From Chimaeribacter arupi (GTDB taxonomy: Bacteria > Pseudomonadota > Gammaproteobacteria > Enterobacterales > Enterobacteriaceae): 64,000 bases of DNA. Position numbers and translations under genes: made by a program. Below are positions 19,186 through 28,333 of this stretch, in pieces. How positions within the stretch are numbered: position 1 is the stretch's first letter; every line of letters starts with the position of its first letter. Location of the stretch: assembly GCF_002858805.1 (NCBI RefSeq), contig NZ_PJZI01000003.1, positions 124,001 to 188,000 of the forward strand. The letters run 5' to 3'. Under the pieces are notes generated by a model. It was not told the origin of the DNA, made no database searches, and saw nothing but the letters and a program-made list of their open reading frames with translations.

Positions 19186-19503
19186 TTAATGGCGCAGACG
19201 CGGCGCCTGAAGCTGGTGGCGGATCTTTGCCGCCAGTTCATCCAGAGAAGGCTGTTCAGGGTGGGCGTCTGCCACTTCTCTGTCCAGTTGCGCTTCGGCC
19301 AGATACGTATGTACCGGCTGGCCTTGATCATCTTCCATCACAACGTGATACCAGGGCGCAAAACGCAGGCGTTCATTACCTGCAACCTCTTCTGCGCTTG
19401 GTTTTTCCAATGAGTATTCGGGGTCAATATCAATCACGACACCCAAAAAACCCAGCAGCTTATGGCGTACCTGCTGGCCAATACCAAATTTGCTGGCAAT
19501 CAT
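19186..19503 (-). CDS. hspQ: HspQ heat-shock/Lon specificity-enhancing protein
   Basis: A 105-residue protein nearly identical to E. coli HspQ from [23 protein letters not shown] to the QLQAPRLRH tail, including [24 protein letters not shown]. It is a hemimethylated-DNA-binding (YccV) fold protein and an allosteric activator of Lon. AGGAGG lies 5 bases before the second of two adjacent ATGs, fixing the start at 19503. rlmI is upstream on the same strand. Confidence 0.97.
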   Translation of the reverse strand: MIASKFGIGQQVRHKLLGFLGVVIDIDPEYSLEKPSAEEVAGNERLRFAPWYHVVMEDDQGQPVHTYLAEAQLDREVADAHPEQPSLDELAAKIRHQLQAPRLRH

Positions 19504-19567
19504 CATGACCTCCTGAGAAACCGTGCCTTTGCCTGAGAGAAATGGGGGCGAAAAGCACGTTTTCAAG

Positions 19568-20758
19568 TTACATCATCCGGCAGGCAAAGCCTTTCAGATA
19601 GAGGCCTTCAGGGTAAGGCGCGATAACCGGATGATCCGCCGCCTGGCGGAACTGCTCTATAAATTGTACATCACGCCCTGCATCTACGGCGGCATCGGCC
19701 AAAATTTTCTGGAACAGCTCAACCGGCATCAAACCTGAACAGGAGAAGCTCAGCAGAATGCCGCCCGGCGACAGTAACTGCATCGCCAGCATGTTGATGT
19801 CTTTATAACCGCGGCAGGCACCGGCCAGCTGGTTTTTGTTCTCAACAAACTTAGGCGGGTCCATCACGATCAGGTCAAAGGTTTCACCCCGGTCGCGGTA
19901 AGCGCGCAGCAGCTGGAACACATCATCCCGGACAAAGTCCGCTTTGCTGAGATCAAGCTGGTTGAGCTCGACGTTCTGGCGGGCAATGTCCAGCGCAGCC
20001 TGGGAGGTATCCACACTGGTGACGTGCGCGCAACCGCCCATCAGGGCCGCGACGGCAAATGCGCCGGTATAGGAGAAGCAGTTCAGTACCCGGCGGCCTT
20101 CTGCATAACGGCGGGCAGCCAGGCGGCTGTCACGCTGGTCCAGGTAAAAACCGGTTTTGTGGCCCTGCTGGATATCCACCAGCAGCTGCATGCCGTGTTC
20201 GGTAATCGGCAGCAGGGCCGGCGGCATGTCGCCCAGCACGTGGCCCTGGGCCAGCGGCAAGCCCTCTTTTTTACGCACCGCCACATCAGAGCGATCGTAA
20301 ATGGCGCATTCCGGGAAACATTCCTGCAGCGCAGTCAGCAGGGCGGCGCGCTGGTATTCGGCACCGGCAGAGAGCAGTTGCAGCACCAGGAAGTTCTGGA
20401 AACGGTCGATGGTGATGCCCGGCAGGCCGTCGGACTCACCGGCAATCAGGCGGTAGCCGTTCAGGCCGTCACGTTTGGCCAGCCAGTCACGCCACTGCTG
20501 GGCCTGCTTCAGCCGGCGGACAAAGAAGGCGGTATCAATCTGTTCCTGCTTGTCGAACGTCCAGACGCGGGCACGGATCTGGGACTGGGGCGAGTAAGCG
20601 CCACGTGCCAGCCATTTGCCCTGGTTGTCGTAGATCTCAACGGTATCACCGGAAACGGCGTCACCTTCAACGCGGTGAACAGCACCGGAAAAAACCCACG
20701 GATGGCGGCGGAGCAGGGATTTTTCGCGCCCTTTGGCGAGATATAAACGTACGGTCAT
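19568..20758 (-). CDS. rlmI: RlmI 23S rRNA m5C1962 methyltransferase
   Basis: A 396-residue enzyme, the same length as E. coli RlmI. An N-terminal PUA domain (about 2-75, with [18 protein letters not shown]) is followed by an EEHEE region and a Rossmann methyltransferase with [16 protein letters not shown] (SAM loop), [14 protein letters not shown], and [12 protein letters not shown] Cys in the FSCSG segment near residue 340 is the probable nucleophile. It uses SAM to methylate C1962 in 23S rRNA. Gene order matches E. coli. Confidence 0.97.
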   Translation of the reverse strand: MTVRLYLAKGREKSLLRRHPWVFSGAVHRVEGDAVSGDTVEIYDNQGKWLARGAYSPQSQIRARVWTFDKQEQIDTAFFVRRLKQAQQWRDWLAKRDGLNGYRLIAGESDGLPGITIDRFQNFLVLQLLSAGAEYQRAALLTALQECFPECAIYDRSDVAVRKKEGLPLAQGHVLGDMPPALLPITEHGMQLLVDIQQGHKTGFYLDQRDSRLAARRYAEGRRVLNCFSYTGAFAVAALMGGCAHVTSVDTSQAALDIARQNVELNQLDLSKADFVRDDVFQLLRAYRDRGETFDLIVMDPPKFVENKNQLAGACRGYKDINMLAMQLLSPGGILLSFSCSGLMPVELFQKILADAAVDAGRDVQFIEQFRQAADHPVIAPYPEGLYLKGFACRMM

Positions 20759-20849
20759 AATATAAAGGCTGCCAGCTTAAAAAAAAGAGCGACATTGTCG
20801 GAGTATGACGCCGAAAATGCAACGAATCACACCAGATGAGGAGAAGATT

Positions 20850-21128
20850 ATGGCAAAGGTCTGTGTTTCTGCCTATGTGTATGGGCTTGTTCAGGGCGTC
20901 GGGTTCCGTTACTCGACGCAGCATCAGGCAAAAAGCCTGGGGTTGACCGGTTACGCGCGTAACCTGGAAGACGGCAGTGTGGAAGTAGTGGCCTGCGGCC
21001 CGCAGGAGAAGCTGGACCAGCTGATAAGCTGGCTGAAGCAGGGCGGGCCGAAAAGCGCCAGGGTAGACCGGGTGTTGACGGAACCCAAAGCCGCCGGGGA
21101 ATACAGCGACTTCAGCATCCGGCATTAA
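20850..21128 (+). CDS. yccX: Acylphosphatase (YccX)
   Basis: A 92-residue acylphosphatase that hydrolyses acyl phosphates such as acetyl phosphate. The phosphate-binding loop [12 protein letters not shown] holds the catalytic Arg (about 21), and [15 protein letters not shown] carries the catalytic Asn (about 39). GAGGAG 6 bases before ATG 20850 fixes the start; a 15-codon extension upstream is unlikely. Divergent from rlmI. The stop is 1 base from that of tusE. Confidence 0.96.
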   Translation: MAKVCVSAYVYGLVQGVGFRYSTQHQAKSLGLTGYARNLEDGSVEVVACGPQEKLDQLISWLKQGGPKSARVDRVLTEPKAAGEYSDFSIRH

Positions 21129-21129
21129 G

Positions 21130-21459
21130 TCAGAGGCACTTCACCGGCTTGGGCAGGCCGGCAATTTTGGTGGCCTGTTTGGCCGGCCCTTTAGGGAACA
21201 GGCGGAACAGGTAACGGCTGTTGCCTTTCTCTTCCCCATATTTTTGCGCCATCGCTTTCACCAGCATACGGATGGCCGGTGAGGTATTGAACTCCAGATA
21301 AAACGCGCGCACGAAACGCACCACTTCCCAATGGGCGTCAGTCAGGGTAATGCCTTCCTGCGCAGCCAGCAGCGGGGCCATCCCTTCCTGCCAGTCCGCG
21401 CTGTTTTTCAGGTAGCCCTGGGTATCGGTGTCGATGGTGCGGCCTTCAAACTCGAACAT
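21130..21459 (-). CDS. tusE: TusE sulfur-relay protein (DsrC family)
   Basis: A 109-residue DsrC-family protein. It accepts sulfur from TusBCD and hands it to MnmA for 2-thiolation of tRNA wobble uridine. The penultimate Cys108 in GLPKPVKCL is the persulfide carrier. [27 protein letters not shown] is conserved. Tail to tail with yccX with one base between the stops, as in E. coli. Confidence 0.96.
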   Translation of the reverse strand: MFEFEGRTIDTDTQGYLKNSADWQEGMAPLLAAQEGITLTDAHWEVVRFVRAFYLEFNTSPAIRMLVKAMAQKYGEEKGNSRYLFRLFPKGPAKQATKIAGLPKPVKCL

Positions 21460-21577
21460 ACAACCTCAGAAACGGGAAAAATCGGCGGGCAGTTTACCAA
21501 AATTGGGGCGGTGCCAACAATAACCGTTCGCAGGTTGCAGCAGCGTGAAGGCCGTCTCAGGGAAAGGCAAGGGGGCG

Positions 21578-21599
21578 TCACCCCGCCGCAGCGGGGTGA
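21578..21599. terminator. Hairpin 3' of yccA
   Basis: TCACCCCGC/GCGGGGTGA with a 4-base loop, 12 bases after the yccA stop. There is no T run. The core CCCCGCCGCAGCGGG recurs at 36173. Confidence 0.4.
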
Positions 21600-21611
21600 G
21601 CAGGCACAGCA

Positions 21612-22268
21612 TCAGTTACTGCGGGCGAAGCCCAGCAGGCTCAGCAGGCTGACAAACACGTTATACAGTGACACATACAGGCTCACGGTCGCGCGGATAT
21701 AGTTGGTTTCCCCGCCGTGAATGATGTTGCTGGTTTCCCACAGGATAGCGCCCGAGGAGAACAGGATGAACATCACGCTGATGGCCAGATAAAGCGCCGG
21801 GATCTGCAGGAACAGGTTGGCGATCACCGCCACCAGCAACACCACAAACCCGGCCATCATCATGCCGGAGAGGAAAGACATGTCCTTACGGGTGGTCAGC
21901 ACGTAGGCGGAGCAACAGAAGAACACCAGCGCGGTGCCGCCCAGCGCCAGCATGATGATGTCCCCGGCACCGGCAGACAGCAGCGAGCTTAAGATGGGGC
22001 CGAGGGTATACCCCATAAAGCCGGTCAGGGCGAACGCCGCCAGGATACCGGCCGGGCTGTCAGCCAGGCGGTACGTCAGGAACATCAGGCCATAGAAGCC
22101 GACCAGCATCAGCAGCAGGCCGGGGGCCGGCAACATCAGCAGCGTACTGGCCGTTGCCGTCAGGGCCGAGAAGCCCAGCGTCAACGCCAACAGGAAATAG
22201 GTGTTACGCAACACCTTATGCGTGCTCAACAGTGAGCGTTCACGTGACGAAACGACGATACGATCCAT
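21612..22268 (-). CDS. yccA: YccA, modulator of FtsH (Bax inhibitor-1 family)
   Basis: A 218-residue protein with seven predicted membrane helices. [27 protein letters not shown] matches E. coli YccA, a substrate and inhibitor of the FtsH protease that protects SecY. The C terminus keeps [21 protein letters not shown], including the Asp/Glu-rich BI-1 end region. The start at 22268 has GGTGGG 8 bases upstream; a 4-codon extension also exists. Gene order (tusE-yccA-tRNA-Ser) matches E. coli. Confidence 0.96.
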   Translation of the reverse strand: MDRIVVSSRERSLLSTHKVLRNTYFLLALTLGFSALTATASTLLMLPAPGLLLMLVGFYGLMFLTYRLADSPAGILAAFALTGFMGYTLGPILSSLLSAGAGDIIMLALGGTALVFFCCSAYVLTTRKDMSFLSGMMMAGFVVLLVAVIANLFLQIPALYLAISVMFILFSSGAILWETSNIIHGGETNYIRATVSLYVSLYNVFVSLLSLLGFARSN

Positions 22269-22446
22269 ATGCGATCCCACCAGGTATAGTGAAAAGAAAC
22301 AGAATCATAGAAAGTTGGTGCCGCGCCGCATAGACGTTTTACCCTTCTTTACGCGGTCATGACGAGTGAAAAAGCGGCAGCCTGCTGGTTTTTACGGCGA
22401 TTGCGCGGCATGCGTCTATTTTTCAGGCGATTGAATCATCCCGGGC

Positions 22447-22475
22447 TTTACAAGCCGATCAGGGATGTTTATAGT
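22447..22475 (+). promoter_or_regulatory. Promoter of tRNA-Ser
   Basis: TTTACA (22447-22452) and TATAGT (22470-22475), exactly 17 bases apart, precede the tRNA. A GC-rich discriminator follows, as expected for a stringently controlled stable-RNA promoter. Confidence 0.8.
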
Positions 22476-22487
22476 TCGCGTCGTTGC

Positions 22488-22575
22488 GGAGGAGTGGCCG
22501 AGCGGCTGAAGGCAACGGTCTTGAAAACCGTCGATGGGCGACTATCCGTGAGTTCGAATCTCACCTCCTCCGCCA
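22488..22575 (+). tRNA. serT: tRNA-Ser(UGA)
   Basis: An 88-base class II tRNA. The acceptor pairs GGAGGAG with CTCCTCC, then G and encoded CCA. The anticodon loop is CTTGAAA with anticodon TGA. A long variable arm and the GTTCGAATC T-loop are present. E. coli serT lies in the same place beside yccA. Confidence 0.97.
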
Positions 22576-22583
22576 TCAAATTT

Positions 22584-22612
22584 AAGGGGTTGCCGAAAGG
22601 CAGCCCCTTTTG
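22584..22612 (+). terminator. Terminator after tRNA-Ser
   Basis: AAGGGGTTGCC pairs with GGCAGCCCCTT (one G-T pair) around GAAA, followed by TTTGC. Confidence 0.8.
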
Positions 22613-23170
22613 CTTTGCAGCGTTTCAGGACATCTGCTCTGCCGTCCGGCGCGTTTACCCTTTCCGGCATCACGAAACGTGATCCAGCTCTGAATTACCC
22701 GCAAACCATATTCTCTTCGCCCCGAAAGTGATCGCCATCACGACAGGCAAGTAAAAATTAAATTAGGATTAGTGCCAATAGACGAACGGAAGTTGTCTGC
22801 TGTGTGTTCCGTTAAAGAGCTGACTTGCCTGACAACCGGAGATAAGCGCCGGGGAACAACACATTTTTCTGACTGGACTTCTGTAAGCAGTAGCCTCCTG
22901 AATAAGTAAAATGATGTCGTTTTCAAAATATACCCTGCCTGGTGCAGGGTTTTTTTGTACCTGGGCTGTGCAGGGCAGTGCCTGGCCGGATTTTCAACCC
23001 GACAGAGATGGCACAACTTTTATGGATTGTTTATCATATGTTCATAACGGTCGTGAATGAATCACCTTCATCATGTGCCGTGCCGGCAATGCCTGCATCA
23101 GGGCATCGATACCGGCAGGCCGTGGTGAACTCAGACAGTAATGAACACGTCAGTGGCAAAGTGAGATGGT
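22613..23170. other. Non-coding or unassigned stretch downstream of tRNA-Ser
   Basis: I see no convincing protein gene here; the open frames lack ribosome sites and family features. The one clear signal is an isolated terminator at 22930-22957. In E. coli the hya hydrogenase operon follows this tRNA; it is absent here. Confidence 0.5.
22930..22957 (+). terminator. Orphan rho-independent terminator
   Basis: ACCCTGC/GCAGGGT stem with a 5-base loop and seven T residues. No gene ends just upstream, and the tRNA-Ser terminator lies 320 bases earlier. It may end an unrecognised small RNA. Confidence 0.75.
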
Positions 23171-23311
23171 GTGAAAAAAAGATCTTCTCTCCCGGAGAAG
23201 CCGTTGTACCAGGAAACCCTGGGAGATGCGCAGTTTGCTGTGGCGGTACTGGTGCTGACATCCTGTACATTGATCGTTTTCACGCTGATCATTACGCTGC
23301 TGGTGACATAA
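23171..23311 (+). CDS. Putative 46-residue membrane protein
   Basis: A GTG-initiated frame starting MKKRSSLPEKPLYQETLGD, followed by one strongly hydrophobic segment (about residues 20-45, FAVAVLVLTSCTLIVFTLII). The layout is positive inside, one helix, short tail. The ribosome site is weak. Another short membrane-protein frame follows 24 bases later, so the two may form an operon. I do not recognise the family; no function is proposed. Confidence 0.45.
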   Translation: MKKRSSLPEKPLYQETLGDAQFAVAVLVLTSCTLIVFTLIITLLVT

Positions 23312-23335
23312 CGGATGATGCAGGGAGCCGGTAAC

Positions 23336-23500
23336 ATGGACAAAAAACGTCTTGATGACAACAAGCTGATCGCAATCATTGCGTTGCTCGTCTCCAGCCT
23401 GATTGTGGTCTCTGTGTTGTTCGGCATGACATACTTTTCCGATATCAAAAACCACGATGCGGCGCGGCTGGACGTTAAACGCTGCTACATCAAAGAGTGA
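23336..23500 (+). CDS. Putative 54-residue membrane protein
   Basis: The frame starts MDKKRLDDNKLIAII; one membrane helix spans about residues 10-34 and the tail is KNHDAARLDVKRCYIKE. GGGAG 9 bases before ATG 23336 supports the start; an in-frame ATG at 23315 is less likely. It directly follows the other small membrane frame and is convergent with the cupin gene. The family is not recognised. Confidence 0.6.
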   Translation: MDKKRLDDNKLIAIIALLVSSLIVVSVLFGMTYFSDIKNHDAARLDVKRCYIKE

Positions 23501-23521
23501 CGCTTCCCAGGCCGGTTCCGT

Positions 23522-24121
23522 TCAGGGAGCGGCCCAGTATTTCAACACGCCCTCGTTATGCCCGGTCACCGGGTCACTCTTCGGCAGCGGCACATCCTGC
23601 ACGGCTTTCGTGCGCGCGGACAGCAGGGCCGGTTCATCACGGCATAAATCCGGGCTGAAGCCGGCCGGATAGGCCCCCACCAGCATAAATTCCTTATCAG
23701 CCGAGAGCTGTTTATGGCCCACGCCCGCCGGGATCAGCAGCACATCACCGGGTTTTACCTCATGAACCGGCCCCTGCTCGCCGCCCAGTTGCAGGCGGGC
23801 CGTTCCGGCATAGCAGCCTACCACCTCGTGCGTGGTGGTGTGAAAATGGGTAAACGGGTAGACGGGGTAACGCCACTGCGGCGGCCAGCCGTTCGCCGTG
23901 AACAGGTGCTCCAGATAGGCGGCATTATCCGCAGTGTCCGGCGGAATCACATGGTGGTAGAGCATCACCGGGTAGGGGCTGTTCGGCACGCCGTGCGCCG
24001 GTGTGGTCAGGCTAATCCTCTCCATAGCAACCTCTCTCGATTGGGCGCGGGTAAAAGGGCAGACAGGGGCAGCGGCCAGTATTGCCAGAATGCGGCAAAA
24101 CCGGCGGCGGTCAATGGGCAT
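23522..24121 (-). CDS. Cupin-domain protein with twin-arginine-like signal
   Basis: A 199-residue protein. The N terminus reads MPIDRRRFCRILAILAAAP, resembling a Tat signal (RRxF plus a hydrophobic stretch). A single cupin barrel follows, with metal-type histidines in THFHTTTHEVVG and GVGHKQ and the cupin turn VKPGDVLLIPAG. GGAGGA 6-7 bases before ATG 24121 supports this start. A second ATG at MERISLTTPAHG with GAGAGG upstream would give a cytoplasmic form. The substrate is unknown; close relatives are general cupin proteins. Confidence 0.75.
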   Translation of the reverse strand: MPIDRRRFCRILAILAAAPVCPFTRAQSREVAMERISLTTPAHGVPNSPYPVMLYHHVIPPDTADNAAYLEHLFTANGWPPQWRYPVYPFTHFHTTTHEVVGCYAGTARLQLGGEQGPVHEVKPGDVLLIPAGVGHKQLSADKEFMLVGAYPAGFSPDLCRDEPALLSARTKAVQDVPLPKSDPVTGHNEGVLKYWAAP

Positions 24122-24377
24122 CCACGTTCCTCCATTCCATGTGTCACAGTGAGATAAGCACAGCAACCGCGCGGGGTTACATCCAACAGGTATAGCGCAA
24201 AACGTGATGATGATCGTTTTCTGCTGATCTTTTTCTGAAACCGGGCGCCGGCGTACGCGACGCATTTTTGGGAGGCCACATGGCCGGAAGCCCGCTGTCA
24301 CCGGGCTTCGCGCGTGCCGCACGTTGCGTGCTGCAGGGGGCGCAACATCAGGCCGTGGTGAAAGAGGGGAAATGGAT

Positions 24378-24408
24378 TTGAAAAAAAACCTTTATCTTCT
24401 AGGCTTAA
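24378..24408 (+). promoter_or_regulatory. Probable osmE promoter (sigma-S type)
   Basis: TTGAAA (24378-24383) lies 16 bases before the -10 region. That region reads CTAGGCTTAA (24399-24408), close to the sigma-S extended -10 (CTAYACTTAA). E. coli osmE is osmotically and sigma-S controlled. Confidence 0.55.
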
Positions 24409-24438
24409 AGAACATAAAGCACTTCAGGAGGAGAAGTC

Positions 24439-24774
24439 ATGAATAAAAAAACACTGTTAATGGCAGCGATGGGAGCTGTAACGCTGCTGTCAGGATGTAC
24501 CGCTTATGACCGCGCATCCAGCTATGTTGATGAGCCGGTCGTGAGCGACGTGAAAGTCGGCATGACCCGCGAGCAGGTACGCGCCATCGCCGGGCCGCCG
24601 TCCACCGATGTGACCATGATCCATGCGAAAGGGACGTGCAGCAACTACGCGATCAAACCGCGTGACGGCAAAGCGCAGGTTTACTTTGTCAGCTTTGATG
24701 AGACCGGCCATGTCCTGAATAAAGGCTACCAGTCATGTGCGGATTACGACACCGACCCGCAGCAGGGCAAATAA
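24439..24774 (+). CDS. osmE: OsmE osmotically inducible lipoprotein
   Basis: A 111-residue lipoprotein with lipobox LLSGC (Cys20) and a SmpA/OmlA (BamE-like) domain: VKVGMTREQVRAIAGPPSTDV, GTCSNYAIKPRDGKAQVYFV and GYQSCADYDTDPQ. It matches E. coli OsmE across its length. AGGAGGAG lies 6 bases before the ATG. The gene stands alone, with its own promoter and terminator. Confidence 0.95.
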   Translation: MNKKTLLMAAMGAVTLLSGCTAYDRASSYVDEPVVSDVKVGMTREQVRAIAGPPSTDVTMIHAKGTCSNYAIKPRDGKAQVYFVSFDETGHVLNKGYQSCADYDTDPQQGK

Positions 24775-24818
24775 TACCCCGACAAGGGTAAATAAGCCTG
24801 CGCAAAGCGACAATACAG

Positions 24819-24853
24819 AAACGGCCGCCTGGTTCTTCCGGCGGCCGTTTTTA
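24819..24853 (+). terminator. Terminator after osmE
   Basis: AAACGGCCGCC/GGCGGCCGTTT stem with a 10-base loop, followed by TTTATT. Confidence 0.88.
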
Positions 24854-25000
24854 TTGGGCATCTGGGGGGGCAACGGCTGACAGGGGAAAAAACAGCGGCT
24901 ATCGTTGAATTTAGGCCCACAGCAGCCGGTTATTCGCGCAATGGCTTTTTTGGCGGCAGGCGTATTCTGATGCCACTTAACCAGCCTGACAGGAATAACC

Positions 25001-25099
25001 ATGAGCTTACGCACCGAACGCCTTTTCAAATACCTCAGCCTGATTTGCGGCGTGGCGATTATCGGCCTGCTGACGGTGATGTACCGTACCGGCCTCTGA
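25001..25099 (+). CDS. Putative 32-residue membrane protein
   Basis: A short frame, MSLRTERLFKYLSLICGVAI, continuing as one hydrophobic helix (about residues 11-28) and ending MYRTGL. AGGA lies 8 bases before the ATG. It is convergent with cvrA with an 8-base gap. The basic N terminus and single helix resemble enterobacterial small membrane proteins; the family is not recognised. Confidence 0.55.
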   Translation: MSLRTERLFKYLSLICGVAIIGLLTVMYRTGL

Positions 25100-25106
25100 G
25101 TCCCTT

Positions 25107-26831
25107 TCAGGCGTCGTTATTGATCTTCACCCCGATCCGGGTCACGTTCCCGCCTTCCATCTCGGCAATCGTCCAGATCAGATCGTTCCAGTCGATATGG
25201 TCACCGATAACCGGTTCTCCGCCCAGCCGCTGCAACATAAAGTGATGCAATGGCTGGCCGGGGTCGATATCCGCTGACAGCGTCAGGCCATATTGCTCCG
25301 CCACTGCGCCCAGCCGGGCATCCGCATCCAGAATAAAGTCGCCGAAGAAGCGCTCGTCCACCTTGGTGCGCGGCGTCTCACTGAAGAGTTTGCCTAACTG
25401 CGGAATATCGCTTTCGCGGCCAATCACACACAAAATATCGCCCTCCTGCAGGCGGGTGTTGCGCGTGGGGTAGAGCATCTCCTGGCCGCGGAACAGCGCG
25501 GTGATGCGGGTCTGCGGCGGCAGTTGTAAATCGCGGATCGCCGCGCCGATATACCACTTTTCCGCCCCGAGCTTGTAGGTGAAATGCTGCCAGATATTCT
25601 GCGGGTCGATATCCAGCCCGATGCGTGACTCCGGCGTCGGTGTCGGCGGCACAATGACCCGCGCCTGCTGGGCAGCCCAGGCCAGTGAGGTGCCCTGTAC
25701 CAGCAGCGACACCAGCACGATAAAGAACGCCACATTGAAGAATAGGCGCGCATCAGGGATGCCCGCCATCATCGGGAACACCGCCAGGATAATCGGCACC
25801 GCGCCGCGCAACCCAACCCATGACAGGAATACCCGCTCACGGCCGGTAAAGCTGCGGAACGGCAGCAGGCTGGCAAACACCGCCACCGGCCGCACAAACA
25901 CAATCATCCACACCGAAAGCAGCAGGGCCGGCAGCGCAATCGGCAGCAACTGGCTGGGCGTCAGCAGCAGGCCGAGCACCATAAACATGCCGATCTGGCT
26001 CAGCCAGGCCATGCCGTCAAAGGTTTGCAAAATGCCGTGGCGGTTGCGGATCGGCGAGTTGCCGAGCTTCAGGCCGCACAGGTAAACCGCCAGAATACCG
26101 CTGCCTTCCAGCAGGGTGGTGAGGGCAAACACCAGCAGGCCGCCGCTCAGGGCCAGCAGCGGGTAAAGCCCCGGCGCCAGAGGGATGCGGTTGATCGACT
26201 GCTGTAACAGCCAGCCACCGGCAAACCCGAGGGCGATGCCCAGGCCGAACTGGCGGATGATGTCCACAATAAACATCCAGCTCAGGCCATGCTCGCCTTT
26301 GCCGATCATGTCGATCAGGGTAATGGTCAGGAACACCGCCATCGGGTCATTGCAGCCGGACTCAATCTCCAGCGTGGCGCTGACGCGGTCATTCAGCCCT
26401 TTGCCGCCAATCATGGAAAACACGGCGGCCGCGTCGGTGGAGCCGACAATCGCCCCAATCAGCAACCCCTGATAGAGGTTGACATGGAACAGCCAGGCGG
26501 CGGCCAGCCCGGTCAGCGCGGCGGTCAGCACCACGCCTACGGTGGCGAGCGAGAGCGCAGGCCACAGGGCGACGCGGAAATAGGAGGCCCGGGTGCGCAT
26601 CCCGCCATCCAGCAGGATCACCGCCAGCGCCAGGTTGCTTATCATGTACGCCAGCGGATAGTTATCGAACTCAATCCCGCCCAGGCCATCCACGCCGGCC
26701 AGCATCCCAATGGCCAGAAAAATCACCAGGATCGGGATACCGAGCCGTGAAGAGAGCGAACTCAGCAGAATGCTTGCCCCTACCAACACGGCACTAATCA
26801 CAAACAATGTGTTGATAGTGCTTGCTTCCAA
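25107..26831 (-). CDS. cvrA: CvrA (YcgO/NhaP2) K+/H+ antiporter
   Basis: A 574-residue CPA1/NhaP2-type antiporter. The membrane domain (about 1-390) has 12-13 helices and the conserved [18 protein letters not shown] and [16 protein letters not shown] motifs with ion-binding Asp residues. A TrkA-C domain (about 405-485, [12 protein letters not shown]) and a C-terminal transporter-associated domain (about 495-570) follow; both are typical of YcgO/CvrA. It exchanges K+ (or Na+) for protons in cell-volume control. Confidence 0.94.
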   Translation of the reverse strand: MEASTINTLFVISAVLVGASILLSSLSSRLGIPILVIFLAIGMLAGVDGLGGIEFDNYPLAYMISNLALAVILLDGGMRTRASYFRVALWPALSLATVGVVLTAALTGLAAAWLFHVNLYQGLLIGAIVGSTDAAAVFSMIGGKGLNDRVSATLEIESGCNDPMAVFLTITLIDMIGKGEHGLSWMFIVDIIRQFGLGIALGFAGGWLLQQSINRIPLAPGLYPLLALSGGLLVFALTTLLEGSGILAVYLCGLKLGNSPIRNRHGILQTFDGMAWLSQIGMFMVLGLLLTPSQLLPIALPALLLSVWMIVFVRPVAVFASLLPFRSFTGRERVFLSWVGLRGAVPIILAVFPMMAGIPDARLFFNVAFFIVLVSLLVQGTSLAWAAQQARVIVPPTPTPESRIGLDIDPQNIWQHFTYKLGAEKWYIGAAIRDLQLPPQTRITALFRGQEMLYPTRNTRLQEGDILCVIGRESDIPQLGKLFSETPRTKVDERFFGDFILDADARLGAVAEQYGLTLSADIDPGQPLHHFMLQRLGGEPVIGDHIDWNDLIWTIAEMEGGNVTRIGVKINNDA

Positions 26832-27050
26832 ATCGCTTTCTCCCCTGTTTTTGCCGGTTATGCAGCAACTATGCCAGTTAACTGATTATGCAGAACCACT
26901 ATAGTGTAATTTAGCCTGAGAATATCAAAGAGGTGTTTGATAATTTAGGAAAATGAGCGATACGCCGGGCTTTTGGCGGGTGACAGGCAGCATGTTGCAA
27001 CCGTGCGACAGGGGTAGCGCAGGAACAGGGCCCCGTAATGGGGCCGGGAA

Positions 27051-27179
27051 TCAACGCGGGTGGCGGCGTGCGCGTGGGTTAAGCAGGTTACGTGACCGGC
27101 TGAGCTGGATATGGCGGTAAAGGGCATAGACCGCGAGTACGCAGAATACCACCATCAACATAATTAACGTGGTTTGCAT
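27051..27179 (-). CDS. Putative 42-residue membrane protein
   Basis: MQTTLIMLMVVFCVLAVYAL forms one N-terminal helix, followed by a strongly basic tail (YRHIQLSRSRN...RARRHPR). GGAG lies 6 bases before the ATG. It lies between cvrA and an EamA gene. A hydrophobic helix with an Arg-rich cytoplasmic tail is typical of small membrane proteins that bind larger membrane partners; I do not recognise the family. Confidence 0.6.
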   Translation of the reverse strand: MQTTLIMLMVVFCVLAVYALYRHIQLSRSRNLLNPRARRHPR

Positions 27180-27366
27180 CGGGATCTCCGGTAAAGAAAG
27201 GAAGCACCTCTGCCGGGTGGCAGCTTAACGTAGTGTAGTGTATGCCTTGCGGCTTGTGTGTTTTGTGAGCGTTTTGCCGGCTATCCGCGGTTGGGCCACC
27301 GGCCGCGAACGGGTATACTGCCGCGCTGTGCCCGGTTGGCGGGCTGTTGTTATCAAGGATTCGCGT

Positions 27367-28287
27367 TTGTCTGACATCTCTGCCCCGGCCCGGCCGGGCC
27401 TGCGTCTCGCGCTTCAGGAGTGGGTGCTGATCGGCATTACCATGATCTGGGGCGGCACGTTTCTGATCGTTCATCTGGCCGTCCAGGTCAGCGGCCCGTT
27501 CTTTTTCGTTGGCCTGCGGTTTGCCACGGCGACCGCCGTGCTGCTGCTGTTCTCCGCCCATACGCTGCGCGGCCTGACCTGGGCCGAGCTGAAAGCCGGC
27601 AGCCTGGTGGGGGTGGCCATTATGTTTGGCTACGGCCTGCAAACGGTGGGGTTGCAGAGCATTAACAGCAGCAAATCCGCCTTTATCACCGCCATGTATG
27701 TGCCGATTGTGCCGCTGTTACAGTGGCTGGTGCTGCGACGTGCGCCGGGCATCATGTCTTCGCTGGGCATTGTGCTGGCCTTCGCCGGGTTGATTCTGCT
27801 CGCCGGGCCGGACAACGCCTCGCTCAGTTTCACCTTTGGCGAGATCATTACGCTGGTGAGTGCGCTGGCGATTGCTGCTGAGATCCTGCTGATTGGCGCG
27901 TTTGCCGGCCAGGTGAATATCCGCCGCGTCACTATTATCCAGCTCGGCACCGCCTCGCTGCTGGCTTTTTTGATGATGGCCCCGGCCGGGGAAAGCCTGC
28001 CGCCGCTCTCTGACCGGCTGCTCTGGAGCGCGCTGGGCTTAGGCTGTGCCAGTGCGCTGATCCAGGTCACCATGAACTGGGCGCAGAAGAGTGTCTCACC
28101 CACGCGCGCCACGGTGATCTACGCCGGTGAGCCGGTCTGGGCCGGGGTGGTCGGGCGGCTGGCCGGTGAACGGTTGCCGGGCGTTGCGCTGCTGGGCGGG
28201 GCGCTGATTGTGCTGGGGGTGCTGGTCAGTGAGCTGCGGTTGAAAAGAAAAAAACCGGCCGCTGTCTCAGACGGGTGTGCTGGATAG
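27367..28287 (+). CDS. EamA-family (DMT) transporter
   Basis: Two EamA repeats giving about ten membrane helices: WVLIGITMIWGGTFLIVHL opens the first (residue 19 on) and FGEIITLVSALAIAAEILL the second. The conserved end-of-helix SPTRATVIYAGEPVWAG is present. Substrate unknown; the family exports amino acids and other metabolites. TTG at 27367 with AAGGA 7 bases upstream is preferred; an upstream extension to 27238 would add 43 non-hydrophobic residues. The last codons overlap the terminator of the opposing rut operon. Confidence 0.85.
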   Translation: MSDISAPARPGLRLALQEWVLIGITMIWGGTFLIVHLAVQVSGPFFFVGLRFATATAVLLLFSAHTLRGLTWAELKAGSLVGVAIMFGYGLQTVGLQSINSSKSAFITAMYVPIVPLLQWLVLRRAPGIMSSLGIVLAFAGLILLAGPDNASLSFTFGEIITLVSALAIAAEILLIGAFAGQVNIRRVTIIQLGTASLLAFLMMAPAGESLPPLSDRLLWSALGLGCASALIQVTMNWAQKSVSPTRATVIYAGEPVWAGVVGRLAGERLPGVALLGGALIVLGVLVSELRLKRKKPAAVSDGCAG

Positions 28288-28294
28288 CGGCCGG
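28248..28294 (-). terminator. Terminator of the rut operon
   Basis: CCGGCCGCT/AGCGGCCGG stem with a long loop, followed on the minus strand by TTTTTTTC. It overlaps the 3' end of the convergent EamA gene. Confidence 0.75.
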
Positions 28295-28333
28295 CGATCA
28301 TCAAGATGATGAGCTAAGGAGAAACTGAGGTCG

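Noticed and set aside
22359-22682. 107-residue plus-strand frame spanning tRNA-Ser
   Set aside because: It reads through the tRNA gene and its terminator.
22942-23334. 130-residue plus-strand frame after the orphan terminator
   Set aside because: No ribosome site, no hydrophobic or domain pattern, and it overlaps the better-supported small membrane frame in another phase.
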